From the NCBI GenBank assembly GCA_027490465.1, contig JAIXXZ010000100.1:1-59955 (forward strand): DNA of 59,955 nucleotides. Direction: 5' to 3'. The translations under genes and the position numbers were made by a program. Below are positions 1 to 9,800 of the stretch, piece by piece. The notes under the pieces were generated by a model. That model was not told where the DNA came from. It saw only the letters and a program-made list of their open reading frames with translations, and did no database searches. This stretch comes from Oxalobacteraceae bacterium. GTDB taxonomy: Bacteria; Pseudomonadota; Gammaproteobacteria; Burkholderiales; Burkholderiaceae_D. How positions within the stretch are numbered: position 1 is the first letter of the stretch; the number at the start of each line of letters is the position of its first letter.

Positions 1-533
1 CTCTTGCCATCGGGGAGTTTCTGCTCTTCGAACACCACGCTCCAGCTGGTAGGTTTCTTGTTGCCGAATACCTTGGTGTTATACATCAGCACATTCCAGC
101 CCCACTGATAGGGCACGCCATAGTGCGTGTTGTTATCGTAGTGCCAGGGCGCTTTCTGCAGCCGTGGATCGATCGTCTTGTAGCTGGGGATCAGACTGAC
201 ATTGATCGGCTGCACGCGCTTGCCGCGAATCAGACGCAAGGATGCATCGCCACTGGCAGTCACCAGATCAAAACCGCCTTCATTCATCAGCGCGACCATC
301 TCGTCGGAGGTGCCGGCTGTTTTCACATTGACCTTGCAGCTGGTTTTCTTTTCGAACTCGGTCACCCAGTCGAATGCTTTGTCGGTCGCACCGCGCTCGA
401 TGTAACCCGCCCAGGCAACGATATCTACCTGTCCCTCGCCTTTGCCGATTTTCTGCAAAGGTGCTTGCGCAAAGCTTGCGCCAGTAAATGCTGTCAGAGT
501 CAATGCAGCTGCTGTTCGCTTCAAAGTGCTCAT
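1..533 (-). CDS. Polyamine-type ABC transporter substrate-binding protein (PotD/YdcS-like), 3' end cut by the window
   Basis: The reading frame starts at ATG 533 (complement) and is still open at base 1, so about 177 residues are visible. It begins with a signal peptide (MSTLKRTAAALTLTAFTGA, then SFAQA). The mature part has IVAWAGYIERGATDK, FEKKTSCKVNVKTAGTSDE and PYQWGWNVLMYN, the layout of periplasmic spermidine/putrescine-binding proteins, where the Trp/Tyr-rich segments line the polyamine site. The role would be capture of a polyamine or similar cation for an ABC importer whose permease genes must lie outside the window. The gene is divergent from the LysR regulator at 753. An aminotransferase of the putrescine-using kind lies close by, which supports polyamine uptake and use, but the exact ligand is not shown. 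Confidence 0.85.
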   Translation of the reverse strand, partial: MSTLKRTAAALTLTAFTGASFAQAPLQKIGKGEGQVDIVAWAGYIERGATDKAFDWVTEFEKKTSCKVNVKTAGTSDEMVALMNEGGFDLVTASGDASLRLIRGKRVQPINVSLIPSYKTIDPRLQKAPWHYDNNTHYGVPYQWGWNVLMYNTKVFGNKKPTSWSVVFEEQKLPDGK

Positions 534-752
534 CGCGTCTCTCCGGTTGTCTAGATGGCCAGCCAATTACATTATTTTTTTGCTATCTACTGATACCCAG
601 CACAGCGTGAGGCCACGCACCAGCACACAGTCGGACTAACGTTATCCCTTGACCCTGAAAACCGAAAAGTTCAATATTTAAACAGGTGGCTTTCTATTTT
701 TCAGATAGGTCTTTGAAATGCCTTTATCCTCGCCCATAGTATCCCGATAACA

Positions 753-1664
753 GTGAGCAAACACTTCACATTAAAGCAATTCCGCTACTTTCTGGCTGTT
801 TGTGACGCTGGCTCAATAGCCGGGGCAGCGCGGCTGGTCAATATCGCCCAGTCCGCGCTGACCAAAAGTATTCAGGAATTAGAAACAACGCTGGGCGCCC
901 CTTTGTTTGAGCGCCTGCCCCGGGGCATGGAGTTGACGCAATCCGGGTACCGCTTCGAAGCCAGGGCGCGTCAGGTCATCTCCGCCGTGATGCAGGCCGG
1001 CGCCATCAATCATGACGAGAAGGATGAGCTGACAGGATCGCTCACCATCGGTGTGACCAGCCTGATGGCCGGCTACTGCCTTGCCGACCTGGTGGCACGC
1101 TTCCAGCGCTCCTATCCCGGCGTCAGGGTCGACATACTGGAGGACTCGCCGCCCTTCCTGGAGCACCTGCTGATCAATGGTGAAGTTGACATCGCGCTGA
1201 TGGTTGCCAACACTCTGGATGAGCAGGCGCTCCAGGTGGAAACGCTTTCAACCTCGCCCAATCGCGTTTGGATGTCATCCAACCACCCGCTTGCAGAGCA
1301 TGGCGAGCTGACACTTGCCTTGTGTGCGGGTACGCCATTGATCGTACTGGAGGCGGACCGTATCGAGGACATGCAGCGAGCCCTGTGGCGCAGGCAAGGA
1401 CTGACGCCCGATGTGAAATTGCGCACCAGCTCGCTCGAAGCGGTGCGCTCACTGGTAGGGGTGGGCGCAGGCATATCGATTCTTCCGGATTTCCTCTACC
1501 GCCGATGGACGCTGGACGCCGAGCGCATTGAGGTCAGAAAGCTGCGCGATGCGATTCCGGGCACGGACATCGGCTTAGTGCGTCGGCGTGGCGCGCGCAA
1601 TCGGGATGTGATTGATCAATTCATCCAACTGGCACGGAACCCGGTCAGCAATGCGCGACGCTAG
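753..1664 (+). CDS. LysR-family transcriptional regulator
   Basis: This 303-residue protein has a GTG start. The N-terminal winged helix-turn-helix covers residues 4-62 (LKQFRYFLAVCDAGSIAGAA, then QSALTKSIQELE and LGAPLFERLPRGMELT), the standard LysR pattern. The rest is the two-lobed inducer-binding domain (LTIGVTSLMAGYCLADLV, GVGAGISILPDFL). LysR proteins normally act as tetramers at a divergent promoter, and here the gene is divergent from the polyamine-type binding protein, with a 219-base spacer, and convergent with the aminotransferase at 1722. Control of one or both is a fair inference. No inducer can be assigned from the sequence. Confidence 0.9.
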   Translation: MSKHFTLKQFRYFLAVCDAGSIAGAARLVNIAQSALTKSIQELETTLGAPLFERLPRGMELTQSGYRFEARARQVISAVMQAGAINHDEKDELTGSLTIGVTSLMAGYCLADLVARFQRSYPGVRVDILEDSPPFLEHLLINGEVDIALMVANTLDEQALQVETLSTSPNRVWMSSNHPLAEHGELTLALCAGTPLIVLEADRIEDMQRALWRRQGLTPDVKLRTSSLEAVRSLVGVGAGISILPDFLYRRWTLDAERIEVRKLRDAIPGTDIGLVRRRGARNRDVIDQFIQLARNPVSNARR

Positions 1665-1721
1665 CGCAACACGATTTAATACCAGGCCATAGCAAGGTAT
1701 TACCAGCGCATCAGCAGTGCA

Positions 1722-3092
1722 TTACCAGCTCTTTATCCACGCCGTGGTGTCATCCAGCGCCCGCTCAAAGCGAAGCAGCAGTTCGTCAATCTCTGCATCC
1801 GAGATAATCAGGGGCGGCGAAAAGGCGACGATGTCGCCTGCCATCGCACGCAGAATGAGCCCGTGCTCCTGCGCGCGCCGAACCAGATACGCACCAACAC
1901 CTCGCTCAGCGGCAAAAGGCGTACGACTTGCCGGATCTGCCGCGAGCTCCACGGCTGCGATCAGACCCATACCACGCACATCACCGATATACGGATGACT
2001 GCTGAATTTTTTCAGTCCTTCCTGCAAGCGAGGCGACACACGATTGACGTGACCAATGACGTTCTGCTCTTCGTAGATTTTCAGGGCTTCCAGTGCCACC
2101 GCACAGGCTACCGGGTGTCCCCCATAAGTGTAGCCATGACCGAACACGCCCACCTCGGCGCTGGCATCGGCCACCGCCTGGTAAACGCGGTCGCTGACAT
2201 AGAGTGCAGACATGGGCACGTATGCGGATGTCAGCATCTTGGCCACTGTGATGAAATCGGGCTGCAAGCCATAGACTTCTGAACCAAAGGCCTTACCCAA
2301 TCGACCAAAACCGCTCACCACTTCATCGGCAATCAACAGGATGTCGTATTTTTTCAGAATCGGCTGAATCAGATCAAAGTAACGCGGGGGTGGGATGATC
2401 ACACCGCCTGCACCCTGCACCGGCTCTGCAATGAAGGCACCGACGGTGTCAGGTCCCTCGCGCAGAATCGTATCCTCCAACTCCCTGGCGAGACGCTCGG
2501 CAAAGTCATCCGGGGTCTCACCGGATTTCGCAAACTGATAGGGATGCGGACAGCTGACCCGAATCGTCTCCGGCATCGGCAAATCGAAATGCTTGTGCAT
2601 GGTGGGAATGCCCGAGAGCGAGGCTGCCGCCAGCGTCACGCCGTGATAGCCTTTGACACGCGCAATGATTTTTTTCTTCTGCGGCCGGCCAATGGCATTG
2701 TGGTAATAGCGAACCAGCTTGACCGCCGTGTCATTCGACTCCGATCCTGAATTCGCAAACAGGATGCGCGCCATCGGCACAGGCGACCAGCGCATCATGA
2801 CCTCAACGAGCTCGGTTACCGGGCCAGAGACTTTCCCGGAAAAAGTGTGATAGTAGGGCAGCTTCTGCATCTGACGATGCGCCGCATCCACCAGACGCTG
2901 CTCGGAAAAACCCAGTGCAGCACACCAGAGACCGGCCATACCCTCGATGTATTCCTTGCCGTGTTCGTCCGTGACATGCACGCCTCGCCCACCAACGATC
3001 ACGAGCGCTCCGTTTTTTTCGAGATCTCTTGGCTGGGTATAAGGATGAAAGTGAAATTTCGCGTCCGCTTCGGCGGCGAGGGAACGTGCCAT
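1722..3092 (-). CDS. Class III PLP-dependent aminotransferase (omega-amino acid/putrescine-pyruvate type)
   Basis: This 456-residue enzyme is full length for class III aminotransferases. It shows the N-terminal HPYTQPRDLEKNGALVIV segment, the phosphate-binding FANSGSESNDTAVKLVRYY (about 112-130), the cofactor Asp257 in LIADEVVSGFGR, and the Schiff-base Lys285 in TVAKMLTSAYVPMSA. In the family this leads to transfer of a terminal amino group (putrescine, beta-alanine, GABA or similar) to pyruvate or another keto acid in the cytoplasm. With a polyamine-type binding protein 1.2 kb away, a SpuC-like putrescine:pyruvate role is plausible, but taurine- or beta-alanine-specific relatives look alike. 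It is divergent from the Tat lipoprotein hydrolase at 3281. Confidence 0.88.
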   Translation of the reverse strand: MARSLAAEADAKFHFHPYTQPRDLEKNGALVIVGGRGVHVTDEHGKEYIEGMAGLWCAALGFSEQRLVDAAHRQMQKLPYYHTFSGKVSGPVTELVEVMMRWSPVPMARILFANSGSESNDTAVKLVRYYHNAIGRPQKKKIIARVKGYHGVTLAAASLSGIPTMHKHFDLPMPETIRVSCPHPYQFAKSGETPDDFAERLARELEDTILREGPDTVGAFIAEPVQGAGGVIIPPPRYFDLIQPILKKYDILLIADEVVSGFGRLGKAFGSEVYGLQPDFITVAKMLTSAYVPMSALYVSDRVYQAVADASAEVGVFGHGYTYGGHPVACAVALEALKIYEEQNVIGHVNRVSPRLQEGLKKFSSHPYIGDVRGMGLIAAVELAADPASRTPFAAERGVGAYLVRRAQEHGLILRAMAGDIVAFSPPLIISDAEIDELLLRFERALDDTTAWIKSW

Positions 3093-3280
3093 GCTTTGTC
3101 TCCGTCACTAATTTTTGTAAATCTTGCCATATTGTAGACTCGGCTGGCTACCTGACCGATATTTCGCCGCAGTGAAGGGAATGGGCAGAAAAAAAGTCTC
3201 CTGACCAAAGACTCTGCTATCTTTCTTGGGCAGCCAGGCGTGATGATTGTTTTTAAATTCATAAATAAACAGGAGACGAC

Positions 3281-4288
3281 GTGAAAAAAGATAACTCGCC
3301 CACCGATCTGCCAATCGCAGACGAGATGCAAGCGCAGCGCCATTCTCGACGCCACTTTCTCGCGGCTGCAGCGCTGGCCGGCACTTCACTGGCCACGACG
3401 GGTTGTGCCAGCATTGGTCTGGGTGGTGGCGTTAACCCAGGCGAAATAAAGCAAGGCAGCTTCATGACCAGTGATGGCGTCAAGTTGAGTTATCTGGAAT
3501 CAGGTCGCGGCCGACCCATCGTGATGATTCCGGGCTGGTCACAAACTGCAGCGATGTTTCAGGATCAAATCACCGCCTTTTCAGAAAACTACCGGGTGAT
3601 CGCCGTCGACATGCGTGGCCACGGCGACTCCGACAAGCCAAAGCATGGCTATCGTATGTCCAGGCTGGCGACGGATTTGCATGAACTGCTCGATAGTCTG
3701 GGCCTGAGCAATGCCACACTGGTGGGACACTCCATGGGCTGCTCCGTGATCTGGGCGCACTGGGATTTGTATGGCAAACACCGCACGGGATCGATGATTC
3801 TGGTCGATCAAGCGCCCTACACCACCATCCCTCCCGGCATGTCCGATGCGGAGAAAGCCGATGCCGGCGCTGTCTTCACACCGCAGGCACTGTTTGATAC
3901 CGCCGCCGCACTCTCGGGTGCAGATGGAGAGAAGACGACAGCCGGTCTGGTCAATGGCATGTTCTTCACCAAGGCTTACCCTGCTCAAAAGCTGGAGTAC
4001 GCGCTCGCACAAAATCTAAAATTCCCGCGCAAAGAGGCAGCCAAATTGCTGGTTGATCATTGCGTGCAGGATTGGCGCGACACAATAACCCGCATCAATG
4101 TGCCAACGCTGGTGGTCGGTGCCAAGGGCAGCTTTTTTACCCCGGCATCGCAGGCCTGGATTGCAAGCAAAATACCGGGCGCCAAAGTGGAAATCTTTGA
4201 AGCCGAGGAAGGCGGCAGCCACTTCATGTTCATGGAGAACCCGACCAAATTCAACAAGATCGCACTGAACTTCTTGAAATCGGTATAG
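3281..4288 (+). CDS. Alpha/beta-hydrolase, Tat-exported putative lipoprotein
   Basis: The GTG start at 3281 follows a clear AGGAG ribosome site. The N-terminus carries a twin arginine (SRRHFLAAAALAGTS, Arg23-Arg24) followed by a lipobox-like ATTGC (Cys42), so export by Tat and lipid anchoring are likely. The alpha/beta-hydrolase fold follows: oxyanion region VMIPGWSQ (about 81-88), DMRGHGDSDKP, nucleophile elbow GHSMG (Ser151), and a C-terminal GGSHFMFMENP with the probable catalytic His. The substrate is unknown; relatives are esterases or haloperoxidase-like. The protein at 22094 is of the same family (shared FxTSDxVxLxY...IPGW), but has an ordinary signal peptide. A hairpin terminator follows at 4328. 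Confidence 0.85.
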   Translation: MKKDNSPTDLPIADEMQAQRHSRRHFLAAAALAGTSLATTGCASIGLGGGVNPGEIKQGSFMTSDGVKLSYLESGRGRPIVMIPGWSQTAAMFQDQITAFSENYRVIAVDMRGHGDSDKPKHGYRMSRLATDLHELLDSLGLSNATLVGHSMGCSVIWAHWDLYGKHRTGSMILVDQAPYTTIPPGMSDAEKADAGAVFTPQALFDTAAALSGADGEKTTAGLVNGMFFTKAYPAQKLEYALAQNLKFPRKEAAKLLVDHCVQDWRDTITRINVPTLVVGAKGSFFTPASQAWIASKIPGAKVEIFEAEEGGSHFMFMENPTKFNKIALNFLKSV

Positions 4289-4327
4289 CCGAGCGAGAGC
4301 TTGGGCCGTCCGTTCATCCTCAGATGA

Positions 4328-4357
4328 AAAACCCAGCCAGATTTGGCTGGGTTTTTT
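4328..4357. terminator. Bidirectional rho-independent terminator between two convergent genes
   Basis: AACCCAGCCA pairs perfectly with TGGCTGGGTT around a short AGATT loop and is followed by a T run (plus strand). The opposite side begins with an A run, giving T residues on the other strand. It sits between the hydrolase stop (4288) and the P450 stop (4377), so it can end transcription from both sides. Confidence 0.85.
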
Positions 4358-4376
4358 TATCCAAGCCTGCATCGAC

Positions 4377-5813
4377 TCACCCGCTATCAATTTTCTCCAC
4401 ACGACAGCGTATGCCATCAGAAGGCCGCACGCTGACCCGCGAAACGGGAAAGACACTTGCTGCATTCAAGGGAATAAACGAAAACCGCCGCAATACTTCA
4501 CACAGAATCAATGAGGCCTCGAGCTGCGCAATCGTCGCTCCAGTACATGCGCGAGGCCCCAGCCCGAAGGGTAAATAGGTCCCCGGCACTGGTGCACTGC
4601 CATTCACATCAAAGCGCGAGGGGATAAAACGGTCTGCATGAGGCCAATAAGCCTGATGCCGGTGGATCAGCCACGGCGATATGACGATGAAACTGTCTGC
4701 CGGTACTTTCAGACGTCCGAATTTATCCTCATGCAGAGCACGACGCGTGAGAAAAGCCGCCGGTGGGTAGAGTCGCAATGATTCGCGAAAGACATCGCGA
4801 ACAAAGCTCAGTGACTTGAAATCATCGAATTCAAAAGGACGGTCGGCCAGCACGTCTCGAATTTCATCACGCAGCTTTCCCAAGACCTGAGGCTGTTGCG
4901 ACAACATGAAAAAGGTCCAGGACAAGCTGCTTGCCGTTGTTTCATGACCCGCGAGAAAAAAAACGGCCAGCTGATCAATGACTTTTTCACGACTGAAGGG
5001 CAAGCCCTCCGCATCACGCGCATCAATCACCGCCTGAGCAAAATCAACAAATACCTCGCCTTGCGAATTCAGTCGAAGTCGCTCATCCAGCATCTCTGCC
5101 AGCAAGTCCCTGAGAATGCTGGCATCGCGCATTAACTCGGCGCTGGGTAAGGCAGGCTTGCGCGGATCGCTGGCTAATACATGCTGCAACTGAAACTGGG
5201 GACTGTTTTTCTGAAACGAGGAAAAGGCTTCGAACACAGCCTCCGCTCGCGCAGCGCCTATGGGTTTGGAGAAAATCGTCCTCAACATGATGTCGGCCGT
5301 CACGTGCGTGAGTTCCGATTCCAGATCTACCACGGCGTCTGTCTCCAGAAGCTGCAGTCGCTCCACAAAATCGTGAACAGCTTCACGCATATCCGGAAAC
5401 ATGTGCGCGAGCCGCATATGCATGAAGGCCGGCTCCAGCATCTGACGATCATGTTCCCAGAGCTCACCTGAAGCAATCAACACACCATCGCCCAGCAGCG
5501 GCGACAATGCCGAGACCATCAGATCGCTCTTCGGATAACTCGCCCGATCTTCTGTGAGAATGCGACGAATCGTCTCGGGATGATTGACGATAAAGACAGG
5601 CCGTCTGCCCACCGGCACCGTGATGATGTCTTTGGTGTAGCAGTCACGCGGCAGCGTTTGCAGCAGGTCGGGCGAGCGCTGGAAAAGTATCCTGAGTCCG
5701 ATGGCGAGATTGGATCGCAAGGCGGGCGCAGGTGGACGCCAGTCCTCAGTGCGTAGTGGAGAGACTGAATTCATCAGGAATTTATCAGGCGTCGCTGTCT
5801 CTTCTCGTATCAT
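4377..5813 (-). CDS. Cytochrome P450
   Basis: This 478-residue, soluble, bacterial-type P450 has all key elements: the I-helix AGHETTASSL (288-297, with the acid-threonine pair for oxygen activation), the K-helix ExxR as ESLRLYPPA (Glu344, Arg347), and the heme loop FGLGPRACTGATIAQLE with thiolate ligand Cys423. The large size and Arg/His-rich segments resemble fatty-acid or terpenoid hydroxylase P450s rather than small camphor-type enzymes, but the substrate cannot be read. No ferredoxin or reductase gene lies next to it, so it must borrow redox partners. The start could also be the Met at residue 14 (5774); a 10-base tandem duplication (CGAGATGATA twice) lies just upstream of the first start. 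Confidence 0.92.
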   Translation of the reverse strand: MIREETATPDKFLMNSVSPLRTEDWRPPAPALRSNLAIGLRILFQRSPDLLQTLPRDCYTKDIITVPVGRRPVFIVNHPETIRRILTEDRASYPKSDLMVSALSPLLGDGVLIASGELWEHDRQMLEPAFMHMRLAHMFPDMREAVHDFVERLQLLETDAVVDLESELTHVTADIMLRTIFSKPIGAARAEAVFEAFSSFQKNSPQFQLQHVLASDPRKPALPSAELMRDASILRDLLAEMLDERLRLNSQGEVFVDFAQAVIDARDAEGLPFSREKVIDQLAVFFLAGHETTASSLSWTFFMLSQQPQVLGKLRDEIRDVLADRPFEFDDFKSLSFVRDVFRESLRLYPPAAFLTRRALHEDKFGRLKVPADSFIVISPWLIHRHQAYWPHADRFIPSRFDVNGSAPVPGTYLPFGLGPRACTGATIAQLEASLILCEVLRRFSFIPLNAASVFPVSRVSVRPSDGIRCRVEKIDSG

Positions 5814-5978
5814 CTCGTATCATCTCGTTGCTATCCGGATTTTCTGATCAGGACGACCGAAATATACACGTCATCGCTGGCATCACCGACGCTCGACCGC
5901 GATCATGAAATAATGGGCATTCACCGTCCGGGTAAACCTGCCTGGCATTTGCGATACCGCACCGAGACAAGAAAAATA

Positions 5979-6881
5979 ATGAGCAAGTCCCTATCTCGCA
6001 CTGCATTCCTGACCCTGCTGCTGATCGCCGTGATGATGGGCGCCAATCACGTTTCGGCCCGCTTTGCCTTCAATGATGGCGTGAGCGTCACGACGGCGGT
6101 GATTTTTCGTAGTGGTGTCACGGCGCTGATCATCGCCCTGCTGCTGCTCAGTCAGCGTGTGTCGCCGCGCTTGCAGGGACGATCGCTGGTCTTCATGCCC
6201 ATCGTCGGTACGCTGGTGGCCATACAGAGCTACTGCCTTTATTCGGCGGTAGCGCGCCTGCCGGTGGCACTTGCCCTGCTTGCATTTAATACCTATCCCT
6301 TATGGGCTGCATTCTGGGCACGGATTATTTATCGCCATCAGGCAGAAAAATTTGTGCTCAGAGCGATGCCCGTCATTTTGTTTGGTTTGGCATTGGCACT
6401 GGATGCTTTCGGTGCTGCCTCAGGATTGGGCGCTTCTGCACACTGGCAGCAGATCGGCAATGGGGTGGCATTTGCGACCACCGCCGCAGCCACCTTCGCA
6501 CTGGCCATGGTGCTGACACAGCATGAGCTGCTGTCGATTGATGGCCGGGTCAGGACAGTCTACACACTGGGCACGGTGCTGCTGCTGACAACGGCATTCG
6601 CAGTCAGTAGTGGCGACTGGTCGCTGCCAACCACTGCGACAGGCTGGTGGGGGCTGGCAGGTCTCACTGTCCTTTACGGCACGGCCTTCACGCTGATGTT
6701 CAGCCTGCTGCCACGTCTGGGCGTGGTCGGTAATTCCGCGATCATGAACGTGGAACCTGTCTTTGCCCTGGCATTGGCCTGGCTGCTGCTCGGTCAGGCC
6801 ATTGCGCCTGTACAGGTCCTGGGCGCACTCATCGTCGTCACGACCGTGATCGCGCTGGGATTGCGTAAGCAGGCGAGCTGA
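5979..6881 (+). CDS. EamA/DMT-family transporter (10 TM drug/metabolite exporter)
   Basis: From ATG 5979 the protein is 300 residues and consists of ten hydrophobic segments in two EamA halves (first half from FLTLLLIAVMMGANHVSARF; second half from WWGLAGLTVLYGTAFTLMF, ending LGALIVVTTVIALGL). Members export small metabolites such as amino acids across the inner membrane. An upstream in-frame ATG at 5913 would add 22 polar residues (MGIHRPGKPAWHLRY...) that do not fit an EamA N-terminus, so 5979 is preferred. The stop codon (6879-6881) abuts the stop codon of the convergent pyruvate carboxylase with no spacer. The substrate is unknown. Confidence 0.88.
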   Translation: MSKSLSRTAFLTLLLIAVMMGANHVSARFAFNDGVSVTTAVIFRSGVTALIIALLLLSQRVSPRLQGRSLVFMPIVGTLVAIQSYCLYSAVARLPVALALLAFNTYPLWAAFWARIIYRHQAEKFVLRAMPVILFGLALALDAFGAASGLGASAHWQQIGNGVAFATTAAATFALAMVLTQHELLSIDGRVRTVYTLGTVLLLTTAFAVSSGDWSLPTTATGWWGLAGLTVLYGTAFTLMFSLLPRLGVVGNSAIMNVEPVFALALAWLLLGQAIAPVQVLGALIVVTTVIALGLRKQAS

Positions 6882-9800
6882 TCAGGACGCTGCGAACTCG
6901 ACCAGCAAGTCCTTTGCCGTGACCACACTGCCGGGCTTCACATGCGTCTGCAGCACAACACCATCGATCTCGGCGCGAATCATGGTTTCCATTTTCATCG
7001 CTTCGATCGAGACCAGCGGATCGCCCTTGCTCACCTTTTGACCGGGTTTGACAGCGAGCGTCACCACCATGCCCGGCATGGGCGCACCGACGTGCAGCGC
7101 ATTGCCCTCCTGTGCTTTGGGATGTGATACCGAGCTCACCACACCCGCATGCTGGACACGCACCATGCGCGGCTGACCATTGAGCTCGAAGAACAGTTTG
7201 GTCTGGGCCTCTTCTTCGAGGTCAGTACGTCCGAGCAGGCGAATCACCAGTGTTTTTCCGCGATCGATATCCACCGAGATTTCCTGACCATCTTTGAGTC
7301 CCTCGAAAAACACATCGGTGGGCAGCACGCTCACATCACCATGCTGACGTCGATGCTGTGCATACTCGGTAAAGACTTTCGGATACATCAGATAGGACGC
7401 GAGTTCCTGCTCGCTGATCTTGCGATCCACCGCCTTCTCGGCACTCGCTCGTGCCTGCTGCAAATCCACAGGGGGCAGGCTCGCGCCGGGTCGACCTTCA
7501 AGAGGCTTCTCGCCCTTAAGAACTTTCTTTTGCAGCGCGGTCGGAAAACCATCGGGCGGGAAACCCAACTCGCCGCGGAACAATGAAATCACGGATTCAG
7601 GGAATGCGATCTCCCGATCCGGATCACTCACATCGGCCGGCGTCAGATCATTGGCAACCATGAACAAGGCCATGTCACCCACCACTTTCGAAGTAGGCGT
7701 CACTTTGACGATATCGCCGAAGAGTTGATTGACATCGGCATAGGCTTGCGCGACTTCGGTCCAGCGATGATCTATCCCCATCGCTCTCGCCTGCTCACGC
7801 AGATTGGTGTACTGACCACCCGGCATTTCATGACGATACACATCCGAGGTACCCGAACGCATATCGGCTTCAAACGGTGCGTAGTAACGACGCACGCCTT
7901 CCCAGTACTGCGAAATGGCGAACAAGGCATCTTTCGACAGACCCGGATCACGCTCGGTATGAGCGAGCGCGGCAGCGATCGAACCCAGATTGGGTTGTGA
8001 TGTGAGTCCACTCATGGCATCCATCGCGCCATCAACGGCATCGCACCCTGCATCAATGGCTGCCAGCACACTGGCCGCACCAATGCCACTGGTGTCATGG
8101 GTATGGAAATGAATCGGCAGACCTACCTCTTCTTTCAGCGCCTTGACGAGCGCACGCGCTGCCGCAGGCTTGCATACGCCCGCCATATCCTTGATGCCAA
8201 TAATGTTGACACCCGCGCGCTCGAGTTCTTTTGCCATGCTGACGTAATACGACAGGCTGTACTTGGCGCGTGCAGGATCAAAGGGATCGCCGGTGTAGCA
8301 AATCGCGCCTTCGCATAGTGCGCCAGTCTCGCGTACTGCATCGATAGCCACGCGCATGTTCTCGACCCAATTGAGCGAATCAAACACACGGAACAGATCG
8401 ATGCCTCCCGCAGCCGCCTGTCCCACAAAATGACGAACGACATTGTCCGCATAGTTGGTGTAGCCCACCGCATTCGAGGCACGCAACAGCATCTGAAACA
8501 GGATGTTGGGAACAGCTTCGCGCAACTCAGTCAGACGCTCCCATGGATCTTCTTTTAAAAATCGCATGGCGACATCAAAGGTCGCACCACCCCAACACTC
8601 CATCGAGAAAAGATTCGGCAGCATGTGCGCGTAATAGGGTGCGATGGCGCGCATATCCGAGGAGCGCATGCGGGTTGCAAACAGCGACTGATGCGCGTCA
8701 CGCATGGTGGTGTCGGTCAGAAGCACCGACTTTTGCTCGCGCATCCATTGCGCGAATTTCTCGGCGCCCAGTTCGCGCAAACGGTCGCGGGAGCCCGGCG
8801 GTATTGGCGCCACCCGATTCGCCTTGGGCAAGAGCGGTGCAGCCAGAATGCCCTCTGTCCCTTTGCGTCCTTTCATTTCGGGATTGCCATTGACGACGAC
8901 ATCGCCAATGAAGCGCAGCAAGCGGGTCGCGCGATCGGCGCGTTTGGCAAACTGGAACAGCTCGGGCGTCGTATCGATAAAACGTGTCGTGCACTCACCC
9001 GAAATGAACTGCGGATGATTGATGACGTTTTCCAGAAACTGCAGATTGGTCGACACGCCTCGAATACGGAATTCTCGCAGCGCACGGTCCATGCGCGCGG
9101 TGGCCTCGACCGTCGTGGGTGCCCAGGCAGTGACCTTGACCAGCAGAGAGTCGTAATACGGCGTAATCACCGCCCCTGAATACGCAGTGCCACCATCAAG
9201 GCGAATACCAAAACCGGAAGCACTACGGTAAGCGGTCAGACGACCATAGTCAGGAGTGAAATTGTTTTCAGGATCTTCGGTGGTGACACGACATTGCAAT
9301 GCATGTCCGTTCAGCCGAATCTCGGACTGATCGGGAATATGCAGACCTTGTGCATCGGTGTCACCGATTTTCAAGCCTTCGGAAATGCGTATCTGCGCTT
9401 TGACGATGTCAACACCCGTGACCTGCTCGGTGACGGTATGCTCGACCTGAATACGCGGATTGACTTCAATGAAATAGAACGAACCGGTATCGGCATCCAT
9501 CAGGAATTCGACCGTGCCCGCATGAGTGTAATTGACCGCACGTCCCAGTCTCAAAGCGGCTTCGCATAAAGACGCACGATCTGCATCGCTCAAATAAGGC
9601 GCGGGCGCGCGCTCGACTACTTTCTGATTACGCCGCTGAACCGAGCAATCGCGCTCGAACAAATGCATCAGATTGCCATGCGTATCACCCAGCAGCTGCA
9701 CTTCGACATGACGCGCGCGACGAACCAGCTTTTCGAGATACATCTCGTCGTTGCCAAAGGCGGCGGCTGCTTCGCGCCGCGCGACTTCGAGCTGCGCGGG

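Noticed and set aside
6878-6885. Zero-length spacer between the EamA and pyc stop codons as a sign of gene fusion or error
   Set aside because: Both genes are full length and convergent; abutting stops are uncommon but need no special explanation.
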